From Paenibacillus nasutitermitis (GTDB lineage: Bacteria; Bacillota; Bacilli; Paenibacillales; Paenibacillaceae): 47,233 bases of DNA. The DNA is taken from NCBI RefSeq assembly GCF_014641075.1, contig NZ_BMHP01000018.1, forward strand, positions 1 through 47,233, written 5' to 3'. Of this stretch, positions 26,713 to 35,338 are shown piece after piece (positions within the stretch are counted from its first letter, which is position 1; every line of letters starts with the position of its first letter). The notes beneath the pieces are model-generated. The model worked only from the letters and a program-made list of their open reading frames with translations, was not told the origin of the DNA and did no database searches. A program made the position numbers and the translations under genes.

Positions 26713-26769
26713 TTAAACTAATTTCATTAGAAAGGAGAAATGTCCGATGAATAATGGGTGGGTCTTCAT

Positions 26770-27132
26770 ATGAGTCTGCAAATTAGTCAACTCGCCAACG
26801 AGACTGGATTGTCAATTCACACGCTTCGTTACTATGAAAAGGAAGGTATTCTTCCGCCCGTAAAGCGTAGTGAAAACGGTAGTCGCATTTATGACTCCGA
26901 AGACATTGAATGGATTAAGTTCGCATGCCGCCTTCGCGAAACGGGAATGAGTATTGCCGAAATGAAGAAATTCGCGCAACTCGTCATTCAGGGAGACGAA
27001 TCTAAAAACGAGCGTATAAAACTGCTTCGACAACAAAACATGCGAATCAAAGACCAAATTGAGCAACTAACGCACTGCATGGAACTCATAAATCACAAAA
27101 TCGAGTTATATTCTTCCCCGGCAGGGGATTAG
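26770..27132 (+). CDS. MerR-family regulator, AdhR/NmlR-like
   Basis: 120 residues from the ATG at 26770, with GGGTGG as a modest ribosome site. The N-terminal winged helix-turn-helix is ISQLANETGLSIHTLRYYEKEGILPP. The segment KFACRLRETGMSI carries Cys53, at the position of the reactive cysteine of AdhR, which senses aldehydes. The C-terminal coiled coil (about 75-115) gives the dimer. A strong AAAGGAG site at about 26730 serves instead a short reading frame (MNNGWVFI) whose TGA overlaps the regulator's ATG, so translation may be coupled. The co-transcribed dehydrogenase fits an aldehyde or electrophile response. Confidence 0.88.
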   Translation: MSLQISQLANETGLSIHTLRYYEKEGILPPVKRSENGSRIYDSEDIEWIKFACRLRETGMSIAEMKKFAQLVIQGDESKNERIKLLRQQNMRIKDQIEQLTHCMELINHKIELYSSPAGD

Positions 27133-27146
27133 AGGAGGAACTATAG

Positions 27147-27965
27147 ATGAAAACTATATTGATTACCGGTGCATCGGCAGGAATCGGGAGAGCATCGGCC
27201 TTACATTTCGCGCGCAAAGGATGGAATGTAATTGCAACCATGCGTTCTCCTGAAAAAGAAACGGAATTTACCATGGTCGAGAACATTTTGGTCACCCATC
27301 TCGACGTTGAAAACAAAGAATCCATCCACAACGCGATTGAGCAAGGGATCACGAAATTCGGGAATATTGATGTGATTGTAAACAATGCAGGTTATGGTGC
27401 ATTTGGTATCTTTGAAGCTGCAACAGAAGAACAAATCCAAAGACAGTTTGACGTCAATGTTTTTGGCCCGATGCGGGTAACAAAATCGATCCTGCCTCAC
27501 TTCAGAAAGAATCGCCAGGGACTTATTATCAACATTACCTCCGGGGGAGGAAGGGTCGCGATTCCGTTGTTTTCTCTTTATAATGCTTCCAAATTTGCCC
27601 TAAACGGACTTACGGAAGCTCTATTGTACGAGTTAGCCCCACTAAATATTCGGGTAAAGATCGTGGAGCCGGGCCCCACCAAAACCGAGTTTACAGGCAG
27701 ATCTATGGATTCGCTGCAGGATACCCAATTGACGCATTATAGTGAATTCGAGCAAAAAATCGGATCAGTGTACCAAAGCTTATTTGACCCTCAACAAGTC
27801 GATCCTCCGAATCTTGTTGCCGAAGTGATTTACAAGGCGGCAACCGATCCTTCCAGCCAATTGAGATACCATACCGGCGTTGACTTAATGAAGGAACGTG
27901 AAGAACTGAACGAAGATGAATTTATTAGCAAAATGGCACAAAGATTTGGTATTGACATTCCATAA
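27147..27965 (+). CDS. Short-chain dehydrogenase/reductase
   Basis: 272 residues, 14 bp after the MerR gene, with GAGGAGG. The NAD(P) motif TGASAGIG is at 7-14, NNAG at 79-82, and the catalytic residues are Ser132, Tyr145 and Lys149 (YNASK). IVEPGPTKTEF is the usual post-catalytic PG motif. The C-terminus (NEDEFISKMAQRFGIDIP) is like that of oxidoreductases of the retinol-dehydrogenase-like bacterial SDR group. As the only partner of an AdhR-like regulator, it probably reduces a reactive carbonyl or aldehyde. The substrate is unknown. Confidence 0.88.
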   Translation: MKTILITGASAGIGRASALHFARKGWNVIATMRSPEKETEFTMVENILVTHLDVENKESIHNAIEQGITKFGNIDVIVNNAGYGAFGIFEAATEEQIQRQFDVNVFGPMRVTKSILPHFRKNRQGLIINITSGGGRVAIPLFSLYNASKFALNGLTEALLYELAPLNIRVKIVEPGPTKTEFTGRSMDSLQDTQLTHYSEFEQKIGSVYQSLFDPQQVDPPNLVAEVIYKAATDPSSQLRYHTGVDLMKEREELNEDEFISKMAQRFGIDIP

Positions 27966-28009
27966 TATTGCAGCAAAAAGATGTCGACGTCCATCACATG
28001 GTAGCAAGG

Positions 28010-28054
28010 ACAAAGACGAACAGTTTCCTGTAAATAGTTGCTGTTCGTCTTTGT
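28010..28054 (+). terminator. Hairpin after MerR-SDR operon
   Basis: ACAAAGACGAACAG (28010-28023) and CTGTTCGTCTTTGT (28041-28054) form a perfect 14-bp stem with a 17-nt loop, 45 bp after the dehydrogenase stop. There is no long T-run (aattaaag follows), but the stem itself ends in TTTGT. The rest of the gap to 28396 holds two smaller hairpins (28249-28265 and 28342-28364) and no gene that I can recognise. Confidence 0.6.
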
Positions 28055-28396
28055 AATTAAAGTAGCACTAGGTAAGCATTTGATGTGATCTCCAGCTTTT
28101 CCTCTGCTCCACACGGAGCGTGCCCGTTTCCAAAGCACTCCGCGTACCATCTAATTGAAATTGAAATTACTAGTTCATCAGCTCCTCGTTACTCATGGAT
28201 ATGGATGGCCCCTATGTTTCCATATGCTCTAACTTCGGTTGTTTGTCAGTTCCGTTTTTCGGAACATACCCCCTCCCTAAACGTTTCTTTCTTCTTATTA
28301 GAACAATGGAAAAGAGAGGGTCAATAATTGAGGCCGAGGTACTGCGGGGCAACACACTCCGCAGCGCCTTATGACGTGATTTATTCAGAAATCGTT

Positions 28397-29584
28397 TTAT
28401 GATGTCGCTTCTAATTTCCTCTGCTCTTCGTTCGTGTTTCTAGATGGTTTAAGCGCAGATGCAAGCAAAACGAGAATGCTGACTATCCCAATCCACATCA
28501 GGACACTCGTCGGATGATTCATCTTTAGCCCTTCGCCGAAGTAGAACAGTTCGCGCAGTCCATCCACCATAAAGCGCATTGGCAACCATGACATCACCCA
28601 ATCGCGATAGAACGGTGAAAGCAATTCAGGCGCGAAGCTGAGGAGAGGAGCTCCGAAGAATAAAAATAGAACAAAGATGGCCATTCCACCCATTCCAATC
28701 CAGGAGAAAACGGCGGAGATCATTAGGAAGAAAGCAAAATATGCAATCGCCAAGAAAAGAGCGATATTCATGAAGTCTGGAATGTTTAAACCCCAGCTAT
28801 CGGCGAATAAAGAGAAGCCAAATCCCGCTACAAGAGCCAGTATTGCGCCCCATACAACTTGAAGTCCGTTTGCCTGCAGTTTTTCTTTGCGATTAGCAAA
28901 TTTTGTTTTATTCTTGGCCAGTAGGAAAATTAAGCTTCCGATCAAGCTGCCCATCCATAAAGGTTGAAACAAACTTACCGGAGCATTGCCGTTCGCGCTA
29001 TTTGTGCCGATTGTATTTACGGGAATCACCTTGCTGACAATAGGGGAAGCCAATGCAGCCGCTTGTTTCGTAGTAACGGTACCACCTTGCTTGTCGTCAA
29101 GTGCAGCGATCAATTGTGTGCGCATTTTCTCGTTCAAGCCGTTCACCATTTGAGTGAGGATTTGTTGAGACATATTGGCGGCAGTCACATTCATACCTTG
29201 ATTGATATAAATCCTGATTTCAGGAGAAACTGGTTCAGGTGAGGCGAGCGAAGCCTGGCTCGCACTAAAATCCTTGGAGATTATTAATGCGGCATAATAG
29301 TCTTGATTATCAAGACCTGTCTTTGCCGCCTCTTCACTTCGCACTTCAATCCATTTGATCGGTGGTTGTTCGGAAATTGAGGCAGTAGCCATTTTTATAT
29401 TTTTAGCAATTTCGCTCCCCATATTTTCTCCAGAACTCAATCCTATATCCTCATTCACAATGGCGACCGGAAGGTTTTTGGCAGCTGGGTTTATGCTGGG
29501 AATTACAGTTAAACTAAAAACGAAAACAATCGCAAGTACGATTATAGGCAAAGCCACTATCAGCTTGTTCTTGAAAAGGCTCAT
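28397..29584 (-). CDS. YhgE/Pip-type membrane protein (ABC-2 permease-like)
   Basis: 395 residues from the ATG at 29584, behind AGGTGG; the GTG at 29596 lies too close to that site. An N-terminal helix (LIVALPIIVLAIVFVFSLTVIPSI) is followed by NLPVAIVNEDIG, the start of the large extracytoplasmic domain seen in YhgE/Pip and ABC-2-type exporters. About five more helices fill residues 205-385. Proteins of this family act in export or envelope functions; no ATPase is encoded nearby. It is co-directional with the upstream TetR gene (93-bp gap), which probably represses it. Confidence 0.8.
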   Translation of the reverse strand: MSLFKNKLIVALPIIVLAIVFVFSLTVIPSINPAAKNLPVAIVNEDIGLSSGENMGSEIAKNIKMATASISEQPPIKWIEVRSEEAAKTGLDNQDYYAALIISKDFSASQASLASPEPVSPEIRIYINQGMNVTAANMSQQILTQMVNGLNEKMRTQLIAALDDKQGGTVTTKQAAALASPIVSKVIPVNTIGTNSANGNAPVSLFQPLWMGSLIGSLIFLLAKNKTKFANRKEKLQANGLQVVWGAILALVAGFGFSLFADSWGLNIPDFMNIALFLAIAYFAFFLMISAVFSWIGMGGMAIFVLFLFFGAPLLSFAPELLSPFYRDWVMSWLPMRFMVDGLRELFYFGEGLKMNHPTSVLMWIGIVSILVLLASALKPSRNTNEEQRKLEATS

Positions 29585-29677
29585 TTTATTTTCCACCTAA
29601 CCTTTAAATTATTTTTTAATTGATTGAACGAACGGTGAATTTGAGAACTAAAAAATTTTATTGTCTGCTACTGCTCT

Positions 29678-30295
29678 TCAAAGGCCTTTCCACAAGCCGA
29701 TGCTGAAATCCACTACTCTCTCGAAATAACGATCAATGTCCGGTTCATTAAAAAATTGTATGCCTGTTATGCGTGAGATGCCAATTTGCATCACCATTGT
29801 AAGAAACTGTCTTGTGGCAAGTGTTACATCAAGATTGGCTTTTATTTCTCCATTCAGTCTCCGACGATCCAGAAAATTAGAGAAAACAGTGAAATGTTCT
29901 TCTACCCAAAAAGACAATCGTCGTGAATCCTCCTGTTCCAATACGTCATTCTCTCTAAACAAAATCTTCATGAGGTCAAGATCATCCATAAACAAACCGA
30001 ACAGTTTTCTTACGAAAATAAGCAAAGCATCGCGAAGAGGGAGATGCTCAACTGACCGGTTTGTTTGCCCGATCGCTTCTCTTCGGCGATCTAAGCTTTC
30101 CCGAATCAAGACAGTCAATATTTCTCTCTTACCGCCTGGAAAATAGTGATAAAGAATGCCATCCCCCATGTTAATTGAACGATTTATCGACCTTACCGGA
30201 GTTGCATGGAATCCCTTCTCAGCAAACAAGGATTTAGCGGTTTCTAGAAGTTTCTCCCTCGTTTCGGCAGCTTGTTCGCTTCTTATACCAGACAA
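29678..30295 (-). CDS. TetR-family regulator
   Basis: 205 residues. The helix-turn-helix region covers about 10-55: TREKLLETAKSLFAEKGFHATPVRSINRSINMGDGILYHYFPGGK. The YHYFPxKxxL signature is the usual end of the recognition domain. The rest is an all-helical ligand domain. It is transcribed from a consensus sigma-A promoter just upstream and is followed by the YhgE-type gene, its likely target. The effector cannot be inferred. Confidence 0.9.
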   Translation of the reverse strand: MSGIRSEQAAETREKLLETAKSLFAEKGFHATPVRSINRSINMGDGILYHYFPGGKREILTVLIRESLDRRREAIGQTNRSVEHLPLRDALLIFVRKLFGLFMDDLDLMKILFRENDVLEQEDSRRLSFWVEEHFTVFSNFLDRRRLNGEIKANLDVTLATRQFLTMVMQIGISRITGIQFFNEPDIDRYFERVVDFSIGLWKGL

Positions 30296-30320
30296 GGTTC
30301 CGCCCCCCTTTTTTAATTCA

Positions 30321-30365
30321 ACGATCGTATAACGAAATTATATACACGAACAACGACGCTGTCAA
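30321..30365 (-). promoter_or_regulatory. Consensus sigma-A promoter of TetR gene
   Basis: On the minus strand, TTGACA (30365-30360) and TATAAT (30342-30337) match the consensus exactly and are 17 bp apart. The perfect palindrome ACGATCGT (30321-30328) lies just past the expected start point and may be part of the TetR operator. Confidence 0.85.
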
Positions 30366-31245
30366 CAGGAAATGACGCCCTTGCATCTACCCAAAAATCC
30401 GACGTTTTGGGCTTCATCACCTTCATTGCCATTCAGCATAAAACTTATTCAAGGGATCTTCATGCTAATCATCAAGGCACAAATAAACACCGACTCCTCC
30501 GCCAAACTCGGGCATTGGCTGAAAGCTGTCTCGCACTTGTTGAGGAAGATTACGGTTGATTGCTTGAATCCACAATAGTGCGTGGGACGTAAGACTGGAG
30601 CGAGCGTGTTGCCGAATATGATAGTGCATAGCCTCTTCTATCCAGTTAGCGATTTATCTTTGGTGAAACCCTTGCGCATAAACAACGAGCATCATCTTTG
30701 GCATGTTGTTAAAGAAAAAGCTTTAGTCGCCAACCTGAACATTTTTCTGTGGTGCCTCTAGGAACTTTTCAAGATTCATAGATCTTTTTTACGGCGTGTT
30801 TGTCCTTGAGGTCAACCTTGATTCATTGTACCGGCGGCTTGATGAGCAACCGGAGAATTTTTATGCACCTGCTCGCAGCAACAATGGGCGGTGCTCGTGA
30901 AGACAGGGATTAGGGGTCAGGAAAGTGCCGCGGAACAGTATGGGGAATGACCTGCAAAGGGCTTTTGAGTCGGATAAAAGATTGGGGAACAGCCTGAGAA
31001 GTGCAGATGTGATGCGGCATTCCGGATTTGATGTAGCAGGAGAAATAGCAGGGAGAACGGATTAGGGATGGGCGGGATATTGGCTGGAGAATGCGTGGGG
31101 GGAAAAGAAAAGCCGAGCGATATCAGGGGAGATGCCTGAAAATCGGTCGGCTTGCGTCAAACTTTATTTGGTGAGTGGTAGACTTTGTGGGAAAGTTGCA
31201 GACTATTTTGGATTTCTACAACAAACATCCCCACATTCCCCATTC
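30366..31245. other. Stretch without recognisable gene
   Basis: About 880 bp with only short frames on both strands, interrupted by many stops. A few stretches look faintly coding (plus strand near 30800, LDSLYRRLDEQPENFYAPAR; minus strand near 30560, WIQAINRNLPQQVRDSFQP). They suggest decayed genes. From 30900 to 31140 the plus strand is purine-rich (many gggga/ggaga runs) and lacks coding character. No terminator for the glmS gene is evident. Confidence 0.4.
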
Positions 31246-33066
31246 CTACTCCACCGTCACACTCTTCGCCAAATTTCTCGGCTTATCAACATCATTCCCG
31301 CGGGCGAGAGAGGCGTAATACGCCAGCAGCTGCAGCGGAACGACGGACAATGCCGGCGAGAGCAGCGGCAGGGTGCACGGGATGGCGAACAGCTCGTCGA
31401 CCTCCACCTCGGAGCCTTCGTTAACCAGACCAAGGACGTGAGCGCCGCGCGCTTTCACTTCTTTAATGTTGCTAAGCGTCTTCTCATACAGATCTTCCTG
31501 TGTGATAAGCGCCACAACCGGAATGCCTTCTTCGATCAGCGCCAGTGTGCCATGCTTCAGCTCACCCGCAGGATAAGCCTCCGAATGAATGTAAGAAATT
31601 TCCTTTAGCTTGAGCGATCCTTCCTGCGCAACTGCGAAGTCGACGCCGCGCCCGATGAAGAACAGGTTATTATGTTTCGCGAGTGATTCCGCAACCTGCT
31701 TCAGCACTTGCGCCCGCTCCAGGATCATTTCCACCTGATCCGGCAGCTTCTGCATCGACGCAAGCACATCCGCAATCCAATCCTTCTCGCGGGTCGCAAG
31801 CGTATCTGCCAGGAATAAGCCATACAGCATAAACGCTATCAGCTGCGAAGTATAAGCTTTTGTCGAGGCGACGGCAATCTCCGGCCCAGCCTGAGTAATG
31901 ATCACATCATTCGCTTCACGCGATACGGAACTGCCCACAACATTGGTTATCGCCAGCACTCGCGCTCCGCAGCGTTTTGCTTCACGAAGAGCAGCAAGAG
32001 TATCCGCCGTCTCACCGGATTGGCTGACCACAATCACAAGCGTCTCGGGCGTAATAATCGGTGAACGGTACCGGTACTCGGAAGCCACATCAATCTCGAC
32101 GGGTATACGGGCGAGACTTTCTATGATTGTCTTGCCAACCATCCCTGCATGATATGCCGTTCCGCAAGCGACAATTTGTATATTGCGAATGCTGCGGATT
32201 TGCTCCGGAGTCATTCCGATTTCCTTCAGCTCGACGGATCGTCCGTCTGCCGATATCCGGCCCATCATTGTATCGCGGTAGGCTTTGGGCTGTTCATAGA
32301 TTTCTTTCAGCATGAAATGATCGAATCCGGCTTTTTCCGCCGTGACCAAATCCCAATCGACATGAAATATTTCCTTGGAAATAATTTCGCCATTAATCGT
32401 CCTCAGCTCGACACTATGGTTCGTCAGAATCGCCATTTCACCATCATCCAAAATATAAACATTGCGCGTGTGCTCCAGAATCGCTGGGATATCCGACCCA
32501 ATGAAGTTCTCGCCTTCTCCGATGCCGATGACAAGCGGACTGGCGTAGCGAACAGCAACCAGACGATCCGGCTCAAATTCCGTCAACACGCCAAGAGCAA
32601 ATGCACCACGCATTCTTTTCACCGCACGCTGGACAGCTTGCACGATATCGCCGTCATACTCGTCGGCTACCAGATGGGAAATCACCTCGGTATCTGTCTC
32701 TGACAGGAAATGATGTCCTTTGGCCACCAGTTCGTCCTTTAAATCCAGATAGTTTTCAATAATGCCGTTGTGTACGACCGAAAATTTATGCGTATTATCG
32801 GTATGGGGATGAGAATTCTCATCGGAAGGCTTGCCATGCGTAGCCCAGCGCGTATGCCCGATCCCAACCGAGCCATGCAGCGCATCGCCGATAAGCTTCT
32901 CCTCCAGAACGGCCAAGCGGCCTTTCGACTTGCGGACTTCCAATCCATTATGGGTAAAAACGGCTATACCTGCGGAGTCATACCCGCGGTACTCCAGTTT
33001 TTTCAATCCATCAATTAATATTTGCTGCGAATCCCGTTTACCAATATATCCTACGATTCCACACAT
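31246..33066 (-). CDS. glmS: Glutamine-fructose-6-phosphate aminotransferase
   Basis: 606 residues from the ATG at 33066, behind GGAGG (cctcc at 33076-33080). A longer in-frame extension to 33153 is ruled out because Cys2 must be exposed. The N-terminal glutaminase domain starts MCGIVGYIG with catalytic Cys2 and includes GHTRWATHG. Two SIS sugar-isomerase domains follow (VACGTAYHAG; VSQSGETADTLAAL; AYTSQ). The C-terminus RNLAKSVTVE is conserved. It makes glucosamine-6-phosphate, the first step to UDP-GlcNAc for peptidoglycan. Expression is probably controlled by the glmS ribozyme in its roughly 640-nt leader. Confidence 0.98.
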   Translation of the reverse strand: MCGIVGYIGKRDSQQILIDGLKKLEYRGYDSAGIAVFTHNGLEVRKSKGRLAVLEEKLIGDALHGSVGIGHTRWATHGKPSDENSHPHTDNTHKFSVVHNGIIENYLDLKDELVAKGHHFLSETDTEVISHLVADEYDGDIVQAVQRAVKRMRGAFALGVLTEFEPDRLVAVRYASPLVIGIGEGENFIGSDIPAILEHTRNVYILDDGEMAILTNHSVELRTINGEIISKEIFHVDWDLVTAEKAGFDHFMLKEIYEQPKAYRDTMMGRISADGRSVELKEIGMTPEQIRSIRNIQIVACGTAYHAGMVGKTIIESLARIPVEIDVASEYRYRSPIITPETLVIVVSQSGETADTLAALREAKRCGARVLAITNVVGSSVSREANDVIITQAGPEIAVASTKAYTSQLIAFMLYGLFLADTLATREKDWIADVLASMQKLPDQVEMILERAQVLKQVAESLAKHNNLFFIGRGVDFAVAQEGSLKLKEISYIHSEAYPAGELKHGTLALIEEGIPVVALITQEDLYEKTLSNIKEVKARGAHVLGLVNEGSEVEVDELFAIPCTLPLLSPALSVVPLQLLAYYASLARGNDVDKPRNLAKSVTVE

Positions 33067-33183
33067 TTGAATAGACCTCCGTTTAGGGTAGTATTCCCGA
33101 AAACAACGGATACCAACATATGATGGGGCAGCACAGTTATGGGTTGCTGACACTTATGACCTGTTTATCCTGAAGGTGCACAA

Positions 33184-33315
33184 GAAGAAACGTCCAGCGC
33201 CCCGCAAGAGCCACCGAGCCCGATTAACATGCGGCTCATGGTTCTGTACTGCTTGTGTGGCGATACAAGTTTCTTCCCTAAGAAAGATCAGCCAAACCTG
33301 ATACGCGCTGTCTTC
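33184..33315 (-). other. Structured RNA region in glmS leader, unassigned
   Basis: On the minus strand, GAAGAAAC (33276-33269) pairs perfectly with GTTTCTTC (33191-33184). The enclosed segment holds a hairpin CCAT-GAGCC (33242-33234) with GGCTC-g-GTGG (33220-33211), and CAAG/CTTG and GCC/GGC pairings between. Farther 5', GAAGACAGCGC (33315-33305) can pair with GCGCTG and TCTTC of the same 3' arm, which gives either an alternative fold or a pseudoknot. It lies between the glmS ribozyme and the glmS start codon. I know no RNA family that it matches. Seen by eye only, so chance pairing is possible. Confidence 0.35.
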
Positions 33316-33416
33316 TGATCGTTCAAGAAACCGTTCGTCTTGTGCCGCCCTCACTCAAGGGTTGGCATCGTAAGCAAACGGGTAAATAAAGCATGTTTCA
33401 AACAACTTCAAGCAGG

Positions 33417-33447
33417 GCGTCCAGCAGCCTCCGTTGCTGTCTGGCGC
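33417..33447 (-). other. Hairpin in glmS leader
   Basis: GCGCCAGACAGC and GCTGCTGGACGC on the minus strand form a stem (GCG/CGC, CCAG/CTGG, CAGC/GCTG, with single-base bulges) around the loop AACGGAG. It starts about 40 nt after the ribozyme. There is no T-run, so it is not an intrinsic terminator. Confidence 0.4.
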
Positions 33448-33484
33448 TCTTGATTCATTCATTGGCATCTTGCCGAGCCTTTGT

Positions 33485-33658
33485 ACGACTGGTCGCCCTG
33501 TCGTTTTGGGAAATCGGCTTACGGTCGCATGCATAACCGGGAGGTCCCCGCCGAACAATTCGAACACCTCCACCTCGTCAGCTTGCCGCTGCCTTCCAAC
33601 GAAAGCGTCATCCTACCCGCTTCCAATGATAAGGCAATCGCGCGCAAGCTCTGGCGCT
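33485..33658 (-). ncRNA. glmS ribozyme/riboswitch
   Basis: The minus strand reads A|GCGCCAGAGC, with cleavage expected between 33658 (A-1) and 33657 (G+1). All conserved parts are seen in order: P2 strands AGCTTGC and GCAAGCT, then GACGAGG; P2a/P2b GGAGG-tgTTCGAA-ttgTTCGGCGG-ggaCCTCC; P3 CGGTTATG...CGACCG followed by TAAG; and P4 ACGAC-AGGGCGACCA-GTCGT. Glucosamine-6-phosphate acts as the cofactor for self-cleavage, which destabilises glmS mRNA when the product is plentiful. Unusually, about 420 nt separate its end from the glmS start codon. Confidence 0.93.
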
Positions 33659-33711
33659 TGTGTAGCTAATGAACTGCTATCCTCACTTTCATTTCTGGAA
33701 TCATACTTCTT

Positions 33712-33740
33712 ATCATATTCATTTTATGAGATTGGTGCAA
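33712..33740 (-). promoter_or_regulatory. Probable sigma-A promoter of glmS
   Basis: On the minus strand, -35 TTGCAC (33740-33735) and -10 TATGAT (33717-33712) are separated by 17 bp. Transcription would start near 33705, about 47 nt before the ribozyme cleavage site, a normal position. The rest of the gap up to the glmM stop (33741-33991) holds a small inverted repeat (GGTGCGC/GCGCACC near 33870) and no recognisable gene. Confidence 0.7.
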
Positions 33741-33991
33741 CTGAAAAATTTTCAAAAATATTTTCACAACGCTTTTTCCATGCCGGGCAGCCGGCTATAC
33801 CACCTTGCAAATGACGCGGAAAGTCCGGGTTCAGAGCATTGCCTTATCCAAAATAAAGAGGCCGTTCAGGTGCGCCTGATTTGCTGCGCACCATGGGAAC
33901 CGCCTGCTTTTGCAACTGTATTAATTAATATGGAGAAAACTTCATAGGATTTACCTTTGGTCAGGTTAATCGGTAGGACACAGTCGGATCG

Positions 33992-35338
33992 TTATACTCC
34001 GCCAAGCTCGGCTCTTACGGTATTCGCGATCTGATTCACATAAGCTTCCACCTGAGCTTTGTCAGGACCTTCAGCCATGACGCGAATGAGGTGTTCCGTG
34101 CCTGATGCGCGTACGAGCACACGGCCGTTATCGCCGAGCTCCTGCTCGATTCCGGCAACGACAGAGGCAATCGCTGCATTATCCTTGTACAGGGATTTAT
34201 CCGCCACACGCACATTTACCAGCACCTGCGGGAATTTACGCATCAAAGCCTTCTGCTGGCTCAGCTTCTGGCCGGAGCCCACCAGTGTATTCACCAGTTG
34301 AAGCGCTGTGAGTATGCCGTCCCCAGTCGTATTGTGATCGAGAAAAATTACATGGCCGGACTGCTCACCGCCCAAATTGAATCCGCCGCGGCGCATTTCC
34401 TCCATAACGTATCGGTCGCCCACCGCAGTCTGTGCGGTTTGGAAGCCATGCTGCTGAGCCGCTTTAAAAAACCCGATATTGCTCATGACTGTCGTCACGA
34501 CAGTATCACCCTTTAAGGTGCCCTCGCGCTTCATGGCATCTGCGCATATGCACAGGATAAAATCGCCATCGACTTCATCGCCATTCTCATCGATTGCAAT
34601 CAGCCGGTCGGCATCGCCATCAAACGATAATCCCAGATCCGCGCCATGCTTGAGCACCTCGCCACGCAAATATTCAGGATGCGTAGAACCGACGCCATCG
34701 TTGATATTCAATCCGTTTGGCTCGGCGCCGACCGTGATTACCTCTGCGCCAAGCTCGCGGAATACAGTCGGGGCAAGCGAATATGCAGCGCCATTGGCGC
34801 AATCCAGTACCACCTTGATACCCATGAACGAATGCTGCACTGTTGTTTTCAAAAAGTCGATATAGAGACGCTGGGCATTCTCATCTTCGGATACAGACCC
34901 AATATCTCCGCCTTCAGGGCGGGGCAATTCATCGGTCTTTGCATCCATCAGCTGCTCAATGGCAAGCTCGGTTTCGTCTGAGAGCTTATAGCCGTCACCA
35001 CCGAAAAATTTAATGCCATTATCTTCAACCGGATTATGGGAGGCTGATATCATTACCCCCGCATCCGCGCCCAGAACACGCGTAAGATAGGCTACAGCGG
35101 GCGTGGATACAACTCCCAGACGAACGACACTGGCGCCGATCGACAACAGCCCGGCAATAAGCGAGGCTTCGAGCATAGGCCCGGAAATACGGGTGTCGAG
35201 TCCGATAAATACTTTTGGTTTCTCCGCTTTACCAGCGAGCACATAACCGCCGCAGCGGCCGATTTTATAAGCAAGCTCCGGTGTTAATTCACGATTGGCA
35301 ACGCCTCTCACACCGTCAGTCCCAAAATATTTTCCCAT
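33992..35338 (-). CDS. glmM: Phosphoglucosamine mutase
   Basis: 448 residues, full family length. The phosphoserine loop is ISASHNPVEDNGIKFFG with Ser100 as the phosphorylated residue. The metal loop DGDADR, the sugar-binding GGEQSGHVIF and the C-terminal phosphate loop RASGTEHLIRVMAEG are all present. It converts glucosamine-6-phosphate to glucosamine-1-phosphate in the cytoplasm. The neighbours are cdaR and cdaA upstream and glmS downstream, as in Bacillus; GlmM is known to bind and inhibit CdaA in related bacteria. It starts with ATG at 35338. Confidence 0.98.
   Translation of the reverse strand: MGKYFGTDGVRGVANRELTPELAYKIGRCGGYVLAGKAEKPKVFIGLDTRISGPMLEASLIAGLLSIGASVVRLGVVSTPAVAYLTRVLGADAGVMISASHNPVEDNGIKFFGGDGYKLSDETELAIEQLMDAKTDELPRPEGGDIGSVSEDENAQRLYIDFLKTTVQHSFMGIKVVLDCANGAAYSLAPTVFRELGAEVITVGAEPNGLNINDGVGSTHPEYLRGEVLKHGADLGLSFDGDADRLIAIDENGDEVDGDFILCICADAMKREGTLKGDTVVTTVMSNIGFFKAAQQHGFQTAQTAVGDRYVMEEMRRGGFNLGGEQSGHVIFLDHNTTGDGILTALQLVNTLVGSGQKLSQQKALMRKFPQVLVNVRVADKSLYKDNAAIASVVAGIEQELGDNGRVLVRASGTEHLIRVMAEGPDKAQVEAYVNQIANTVRAELGGV

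Noticed and set aside
26396..26716. 106-codon frame before the MerR gene
   Set aside because: Its last 12 codons are the MerR-type promoter, and its start has no ribosome site. Kept only as possible debris.
28085..28330. Possible group II intron end or small ORF after the dehydrogenase hairpin
   Set aside because: A few hairpin pieces recall intron sequence, but I could not find a domain V with its catalytic triad and GAAA loop, or any maturase.
31132..31608. 158-codon plus-strand frame overlapping the end of glmS
   Set aside because: Antisense to the conserved glmS C-terminus, with no domain or ribosome site.
31185..33070. Extended glmS start at 33153
   Set aside because: The enzyme needs Cys at position 2 after the initiator Met is removed; the ATG at 33066 with GGAGG fits, the longer form does not.
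33417..33450. Second AGCGCCAGA sequence in the glmS leader, suggesting a duplicate ribozyme
   Set aside because: It is followed by a simple hairpin, and none of the other conserved parts (GACGAGG, TTCGGCGG, GACCGTAAG) recur.
33154..33573. Two small minus-strand frames (33154-33354 and 33355-33573) in the glmS leader
   Set aside because: One overlaps the ribozyme and the other the structured element; neither has a ribosome site or recognisable sequence.
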